NCBI GenBank assembly: GCA_950295325.1
Contig: OX485805.1
Location: forward strand, 36,011,501-36,075,500
Source of the DNA: Polytrichum commune
Lineage: Eukaryota > Streptophyta > Polytrichopsida > Polytrichales > Polytrichaceae
DNA length: 64,000 bases
Direction: 5' to 3'
Shown piece by piece: positions 58,211 to 64,000 of the stretch. Position 1 is the first letter of the stretch. Each line of letters opens with the position of its first letter. The position numbers and the translations under genes were made by a program. A model generated the notes under the pieces. It ran no database searches and had not been told where the DNA came from. It saw only the letters and a program-made list of their open reading frames with translations.

Positions 58211-58767
58211 CCCGGGTACGCAACTCCCGTATTATATGGTCCTGATTATAATCACTTGTAATGCGTTTTAGTCCAATATTGAGTGATAAAATTTGTTTTA
58301 ATGTAGGAAACTCTTGTAGCCCTTCTAACAAGGAATCCAAAAATGTAATTATATATAGGAAATGAATATATTTTGAAGCATATAATTGCATTAAAAACCT
58401 AATTATATGAATTTTTTTAATACATGTACCTTAGGTCAAACTACCCAACTTTTTGGACTTTTTAATAAAATTTTAACATTGTGAATGAATTATAATTTTA
58501 ATGGGAGGCTTAATAAATATGCAACCCAACTTTTTTTTCATCTCATTTATTTAATTTGGTCTTCACCCAACTTTTTTTTCATCTCATTTTATTTAATTTG
58601 GTCTTTACCCAAATTTTTTTTCATCTCATTTTATTTAATTTGGTCTTCACCCAACTTTTTTATCATTTTAATTTGATATAATTTGATATAATTTTTACAA
58701 AAGCCGTCCTCTAAGCCGTTTTAAGTACGATGCCCCCTGCGTATAATATGGGAGTTGCGTACTTGGG
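58211..58767. mobile_element. hAT-like non-autonomous element (557 bp) with internal tandem repeat
   Basis: Ends CCCGGGTACGCAACTCCC (left) and, in reverse complement, CCCAAGTACGCAACTCCC (right); 8-bp duplication GATATATG at 58203-58210 and 58768-58775, the hAT length. The interior contains the tandem repeat at 58521-58680. No transposase. Confidence 0.78.
58521..58680. repeat. Tandem repeat, about 40-bp unit, 3.5 copies
   Basis: Units read CCCAACTTTTTTTTCATCTC, ATTTTATTTAATTTGGTCTT, CA. Differences are mainly T-run length. Located inside the hAT-like element; the weak open frame across it follows from the repeat and is not a gene. Confidence 0.8.
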
Positions 58768-58917
58768 GATATATGGTATTATTTCAACACTTATTGTTTT
58801 TAGAATAACATTTTCCTCTGGAAGTTTATGATATACTAGTAAGGTACTATTGATAAGTGTAGTAGTGGAGTAGCCTTCTAGCTAGACTTTGAGGTAGTAA
58901 GGTAAAAAATTGGAAAA

Positions 58918-59365
58918 TGATGAAAGACCACTATTGGTGAACTAGACTAGGAGTAGAATGATTCTTGTGTGGACCAAAATGGCTACTTGTAAAAGTGATG
59001 GCCCGAAAAGGATGTAGTGATAGGCTGGATGCAATGATCAGCCAAATGCAATGATAGGCTGAATGCAGTGATAGCATAGGTCACGTTTCACACCACTTGA
59101 GATCACTTTTGGGTGTCATTGAGTTAACCTTCAGTGTGCATTCATATGTAGAGTGGGATATTGTGATGCTCAAATTAGGTAGGGCGTATGACTTACTTGC
59201 CTCTTTGGGACAATGTAACTAATTATTTACAAGGAACAAAATTACAAAAACAACTTGCATTCCACATCATTTCCTCTACTCCATCTCCGAAGAGTATTGC
59301 ACAAATTTCAACCCACTCTTTCTGGCCGAATCAACTTACTTTCACCGTTTTCCATGTTTCTTCCT
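58918..59365. repeat. Dispersed 420-bp repeat, copy 2
   Basis: Partner of 38465-38880, same orientation. Around 59030-59075 the words AATGATAGGCTGAATGC repeat about three times. The open frame through it is not supported by any protein signal. Confidence 0.6.
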
Positions 59366-59987
59366 TAGCAGAAGAGAAACGGGGAGCGGAATATGTATGT
59401 TGGAAATATCATACCTTTTGAAGCTCACTTTGGATATGGATGTAGATCAAAAGATGGAGAATGCAACCTCCAGAGTAGATGTGAATCCAGTCTACCCTTG
59501 ATCACTTCTAGTGATTTGAATAAGTATGCAGTGATTGAAGCTGGCAATTGGGAATGTTTTTGCAACCCAAGTACCTAACAAAAAACTCCAAACCCTAATT
59601 TGGGTTAGTGACATGAAGGATCAACCCTACTAGCTTCTCCTGTTGAAATGAAACCTGTTATGAACAACAATACAGAGATACATTGGGTGGATCTGATCTC
59701 CTTATGGTCTCCTATTATCTGATCCTTCAAGACAGTAAGGTCTTCAGGTGTTATTTGGTTACTTGTCTAGCACTGACAGCTATATTTGATGGATGTGTGG
59801 GTTAAGTGAGGATCGAAGAACAAACATCATAAAGCCACACACGTGTTTAAAAAGAGATTGGACAACGTCTTCAATTTTCATTAACTACTCCAAACTCAGT
59901 AGTGAGCACAATTGAGGGGACCTATGTGTTCAGTTAAGGAATCGACAAACATGCACTTCTGACAACCATAACTTAATAAGGGGAGGT

Positions 59988-60271
59988 CCAATTTTCAATC
60001 AGTTTTTGATGATTGCTTCATTGTGGATTTGCCAATGCAACACAGGTTTCGTTGTGTAAATCTAATTGATAGAAGTCGGAGAACATGAAAAACGAATGGA
60101 ATAATACCCACATACCTGAAGTGCTCAAACCAATTTTCAATCAGTTTTCGATGATTGCTTCATTGTGGATTTGCCAATGCAACACAGGTTTCGTTGTGTA
60201 AATCTAATTGATAGAAGTCGGAGAACATGAAAAACGAATGGAATAATACCCACATACCTGAAGTGCTCAAA
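59988..60271. repeat. Recent 142-bp tandem duplication
   Basis: 59988-60129 and 60130-60271 are almost identical (CCAATTTTCAATCAG ... GAAGTGCTCAAA), differing by single bases such as TTTTTGATG against TTTTCGATG. No coding function seen; it lies in the long gene-free stretch downstream of BLOS2 (minus strand). Confidence 0.88.
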
Positions 60272-61606
60272 CCAATTTCTTCAGAGTCATGGCTGAAGGA
60301 AGAGAATGAGAATTTGCGCCAACAAAAATCCACAACAATCAGAAGCTCACATTGGGCAACGGGAAGCAATGGATTTATCCAGGGTGAGTCAAAGATATCC
60401 ACTCCATTCTGTAGACCATGCGTCTACAAGAACTGACAAGTGCCAAGACTGCAAGCAGAGCTGCTGCGTAACAAGCACGATTGAAAATTGCACAAGCAAA
60501 TGAAATCCTTCTCCATCACAACAGCCATTTTGCAAGTGTCCATCACAACAGCCACTGTTTCAGTGGTACGTTCAGGGTTACCATTTACAGACAACCACTG
60601 TTACGGTGGTTGATGGTTGAAGTTTACTTTCTTTGATTCTATTGTGAGGGATAAGGAGGGATAAGGTGCATTGATGAGAACCCCAATCACAACCACGACT
60701 ACTCTACCTTGGGCAACTACAATACAAGGTGTAGTTGGGTGATCTATTTTATTTGTAGTTCCTATGTGGCACCGGGAGAGAGCTTCAAGGTCAAAGCATG
60801 GAAGAGGATTTGTAGATTCAGGCAAGTACTCTTAAACAAACTTTCCGATACAATCCAGATATTGTTTGTCTCCGCTCCTCAGATTGCACCAATAGGAGGG
60901 ACAACCATGGAGTCAAATCCACTCTTCAATTACAAACCCTAGTGGTTCAATTGCTCCAGGTGCAGATGGTGACCTGAGCTCCAGTGGCTTAGAAGTGACA
61001 ACAATTGCAAATGATCCACATTCGTAGTCATGCGAAGTGCAACTTTTTCTATGGCAAACATCTGCAGATCCACCTGAGACTCTCTGTTCAGTGAGTAAGT
61101 AAATTGCGGTTCACAGCCATTGCTCACCCATTTTATATCCTACCATTTTGCAGTGAGCGGCCATGGAGGGTTGCAGAAAATTTGGTAAAAATAGCAGACT
61201 TATGAACTGTGAGTACATCAACAAATCATCTCATCAGAAGGATATACCCCAGAATGTGGGCACAATGCTCTCACAACTCACACTTTGAGATTAAGGCCCC
61301 TGAAACAGATATCCTTCGGAAATGACTTCCTTCTCATGCGAGACCTTAATATCAGTAAGAGCCTTGGCACACAAGATTCAGTGCAAAGTGGAGTATAATT
61401 AGAATGGATCTAATCGGGCGGAATCAGGAAGAGTACATCAAACCCTAATTCTTTGAACAACATAGTTTCAGTCATAATCTGCAAGGAAGTGAAGTCAAAA
61501 GTCCATTCACAAGCTCTTTATACATATGCTCTTTCAGTCTACAGAGGAATGCATCACAACGTAGCTTAAGTTAGGTTTGGTAAATGTGAAGGAGGAAAGT
61601 GTATGA

Positions 61607-62176
61607 TCACACTGACTGCCTGCTGCTGTCCGCAACCGCAACCTTGACTTTGGCCTCCAAATTGCTGGTGTAATTGTCGAGGGTGGACACCAACGCCTCC
61701 AGCTCTGTCACTTCCTGGTCTATCTCATCGATTTGTAAAAGATAGTCACCGAAGCTGTCGTTCTTCTGCTTCAACCTTTCCACAAACACACGAAGGCCAG
61801 CGGCGAAGTCCGCCTGATTATCATACTCGGTTGCCACTCTCAGGTTCATCCTCTCCAGCAACTCGTACTCGTTATTTGTCGACTGCCATGGCTCACAAAC
61901 GGCAAATCAGCACATCCTATTCTCACAAAACCGCATCTGTTTCCCCATAGTCTCCCCATATGCGCATAAGTAATACAAAAATAGACTTAACCCCGGGGAA
62001 AAATGAAAGGAAAGCGTTTCAGAAAGCCAACCAACCTGGAGTTCCCCTTGCACCAGGGATGTCACGTTGAGGAACAAATTGCGTAAGGCGGTCGCCAGAG
62101 GATTGCTAGGTTTCACTGCATCGCTTTCTGGTGCAGCCGCAGGACATTGCGATGATGATGATGATGAGGACGCCAT
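61607..62176 (-). CDS. BLOS2: BLOS2, subunit 2 of BLOC-1 (biogenesis of lysosome-related organelles complex), 2 exons, 138 aa
   Basis: Exon 1 is 62036-62176 (ATG at 62176; donor CAG|GTTGG) and exon 2 is 61607-61882 (acceptor GGCAG|TCG); the phase-0 join gives 138 residues, close to known BLOC1S2 proteins. Residues 3-9 are a poly-Ser run. The family signature is in exon 2: YELLERMN (53-60), then a heptad-rich helix with QIDEIDQEVTELEALVSTLD and SNLEAKVK, which matches the animal pattern of LLE.MN, QI..IE..V..LE and KLD.Y...LEAK. BLOC-1 is a coiled-coil complex on endosomes; in plants BLOS subunits are reported to act with sorting nexin in endosome-to-vacuole traffic. Part of the upstream DNA (see 62640-62841) may be a spliced 5' leader. 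A short telomere-like CCCCTAA run sits about 25-50 bases upstream of the ATG. The complete family pattern makes the call firm; the intron was read by eye. Confidence 0.88.
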
Positions 62177-62639
62177 GGTGCTTGCAAAACCGAAGAACAG
62201 AATCCTTACCCCTAACCCCTAACCCCTGCATAACTCCTCAACCTCAATTGCATTTCCCATCTGTGCAAAATCCATCCTGCACAATTGGAAGTGCAATGGC
62301 TTCCCAAGCATTATCACCACGGACACAGAATCGAACCTCGAATTGAAAACATCAGAGTTTCCACCATAGTGACAAACCAGGCAGTAAGTTATTAGGTCAC
62401 ACTGTCACAGTCTACAGCGAAGATGAGCAAAAGGTGCAACTGGAAGTTACAGTACTGGACTCACTTTTGATACCATTCGGGAGTATTAATATCCATGCTG
62501 ATGTCACTGGCATGATGATGTGGCGAAATGCCTTCGTCTGCCTGTTGAGAGATTCGTCCCCGAATTTTTCTGAGTTCAAAATAGAGAATAAGGATGGAAC
62601 GGGGACAGAAATTAGAATTCGACGGAGGGTTTTGCTTAC

Positions 62640-62841
62640 CGACACATCCATCGGGCAGCATCTGCCGGGAAACTGCCTCCTCGTTGAGATCCATCATTCG
62701 CCGCGGTGTAATTTTGGCTTTCCTCGCTGGATCCACCCAGATTATTACAAGTCCGTCCATAGCGCTTGGTTTCAGAGTCAATGCGAGACCATCAATAGTC
62801 GGTAGCTTGTGGTGGCTACTTTCATCAACAAGTTGTGTCAC
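62640..62841 (-). other. Possible upstream exon (5' leader) of BLOS2
   Basis: On the minus strand an open stretch ends at a strong splice donor (GTCG|GTAAGC, at 62640/62639). Acceptor-like TTGTGCAG and TTATGCAG lie between 62290 and 62220, before the BLOS2 ATG at 62176. This fits a spliced 5' leader. The open frame (MDGLVIIWVDPARK...) could instead be coding for another protein; I do not recognise it. Confidence 0.3.
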
Positions 62842-64000
62842 AGACAGACAAGTGTGTGAAGCACCTTATCAAAGCTGCGGTCAGGGTTTCACTCGGTTTG
62901 TGTTTCTTCCATTTCAATGCTGCAAGTCTGAATCAGTCCAAGGCTCCGATTCAGCGCTTTTGTGGACGAGGGTTAAGTAGTGATTTGGAGTGGGGCGAAG
63001 TGGGGTGAGTTGGCAAAGGATCTTCAGCAGATCAGAGGTTGTGGAAGCGGACGATCGGCTGCCACACACATTCAAGCAGGCATTTGTTTCTGAATCCAGA
63101 TCCTGTTCTATGTGCAGAGCTCTTAAAGATTTTGGTGCGGACATTTAGAGAGAGAGAGAGAGATTTTCTTCGTCTTTGGTTGTCGGTATACACTTCGTGG
63201 TCCGTCTTGCTTGTTAGTTTGTCAAACGTTTGAACTCAATCTGAACTCGGTATTAGCAACTTCAGGTACTTTGTCCTCTAATAAATATTACTATGATGCC
63301 TTCGTGCTTGAAAAGTTGGAAATTAGGGTTGAGGGTACCGTCAATTTCGAATCGTCTCGTTCTGCATAAAATTGATCTTTGGTTGAGTCTCTTCGTTGCC
63401 CTTTTCCTACGTTGTAATTTGATTCAATTCAGTCTGCGTTCGAGAATCGATTACTTCTCTACAACTCTTACCGCACGAAACCAGGACTTAATTCTAGGAG
63501 ACCCGGAGTACATTTGGTTCTATATTGCAGCTGAATCTGTTGCCGACAGCTCAAATCAAATTTCACTTGCATAAATTTAAATTTGGAGTCCTTCTGCAGA
63601 GGGATATCCACAAGATGCGCAAGAATGATGCAATATGTCCCACTCTGTGATCACTTGCTATTACGTTCTTGCTCACCTTGGGCTTTTCTTGGTATGACAC
63701 ATGTCTACCTGGTTGGAGAGCTCCCTTGCAGGTGCTCTTGTGTGTCTCTTTCAAGACAATTCACAGTTCATCCCATCTGTCAAGATGTTGGACGAGCCCT
63801 TCCATTTCAATGAGCTCTTTTCCGTGAGGATTTTTCAGCTCTTCTCCCTTCTCTCACCTCACAGATCTCTTTTAAATCCTTTAGAGCTCTGCATCATCAT
63901 GTTCCGAACAAGAAGAGTGAAATGTCTGGTAAGATCAAAACAATTGAGGATGTGAAGATGAAATGTCAATCACACGATGATCAAAACATGAATTTCACCT
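62842..64000 (+). other. Right edge: possible 5' region of a divergent plus-strand gene
   Basis: Sequence of leader or intron type: (GA)n at 63147-63165, donor-like CTTCAG|GTACTT at about 63265, and acceptor-like CTCACAG near 63860. An ATG at 63922 (MSGKIKTIEDVKMK...) stays open to the window end, 26 codons. That is too short to judge; it may be the start of a gene lying outside the window. Confidence 0.25.

Noticed and set aside
62434-62980. Two overlapping plus-strand frames of 123-128 codons upstream of BLOS2
   Set aside because: No recognisable protein features; the minus strand has a good splice donor here, so leader sequence of BLOS2 is more likely.
1-64000. LTR retrotransposons
   Set aside because: I looked for gag, protease, integrase and reverse-transcriptase motifs and for paired LTRs with primer-binding sites and recognised none; small solo LTRs could still be missed by eye.

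Overview
This is nuclear DNA of a land plant. The evidence is spliced genes with GT-AG introns, a plant-type receptor-like kinase, a plant BLOC-1 subunit, and A+T-rich intergenic DNA packed with class II transposon remains. I recognise no reverse transcriptase, gag, organellar, rRNA or tRNA sequence. A seed-free lineage (fern, lycophyte or bryophyte) is my guess, from the unusual receptor ectodomain and the type of transposons; the sequence does not prove it.

Layout. Bases 1-18000 hold no convincing host gene: dispersed repeats, two PIF/Harbinger-like elements (13886-14394 and 15050-15530, both with TTA target duplications), a MITE family whose ends are 21-bp palindromes, and a decayed pogo/Tigger-like element (16304-17304) with transposase remnants. 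At 18000-22300 is unannotated, UTR-like sequence with a miRNA-like hairpin (19045-19181) whose paralogue lies at 12052-12156. At 22325-22894 (-) a single-exon gene encodes a 189-aa conserved nuclear-type protein; behind its start codon lies a telo-box minisatellite. At 24031-25164 (+) an orphan membrane protein with acidic repeats has its own TATA boxes and poly(A) signal. At 26516-27921 is a SWIM zinc-finger, transposase-derived pseudogene with four in-frame stops.

29288-38438 is a nest of transposons. An inverted-repeat element (about 32561-38438) was entered by a Harbinger-like element (32630-35380), that one by a second (32729-34353), and that one by a 1,088-bp long-inverted-repeat foldback element with a perfect 9-bp target duplication (33091-34178). 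38465-44170 is more repeats, including a Harbinger MITE that carries a very long hairpin.

45949-52570 (+) is the main gene: nine exons that I could join in frame into a 978-aa receptor kinase. Its ectodomain is organised like the alpha2-delta calcium-channel subunit/CACHD1 (Cys-rich segment, split Cache domain around a von Willebrand A domain), followed by one membrane span and a non-RD Ser/Thr kinase. This is the most interesting object here. Downstream are duplicated 3' sequence, minisatellites, a TIR element with seven 41-43-bp repeats containing GTCGAC, and a hAT-like element with an 8-bp duplication. 61607-62176 (-) is a two-exon BLOS2 (BLOC-1 subunit 2) gene. The window ends in possible 5' leader sequence of BLOS2 and perhaps of a divergent gene.

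The genes do not form a pathway; they are isolated host genes in transposon-rich DNA. All exon joins are read by eye from splice signals and protein-family logic, without transcript data.
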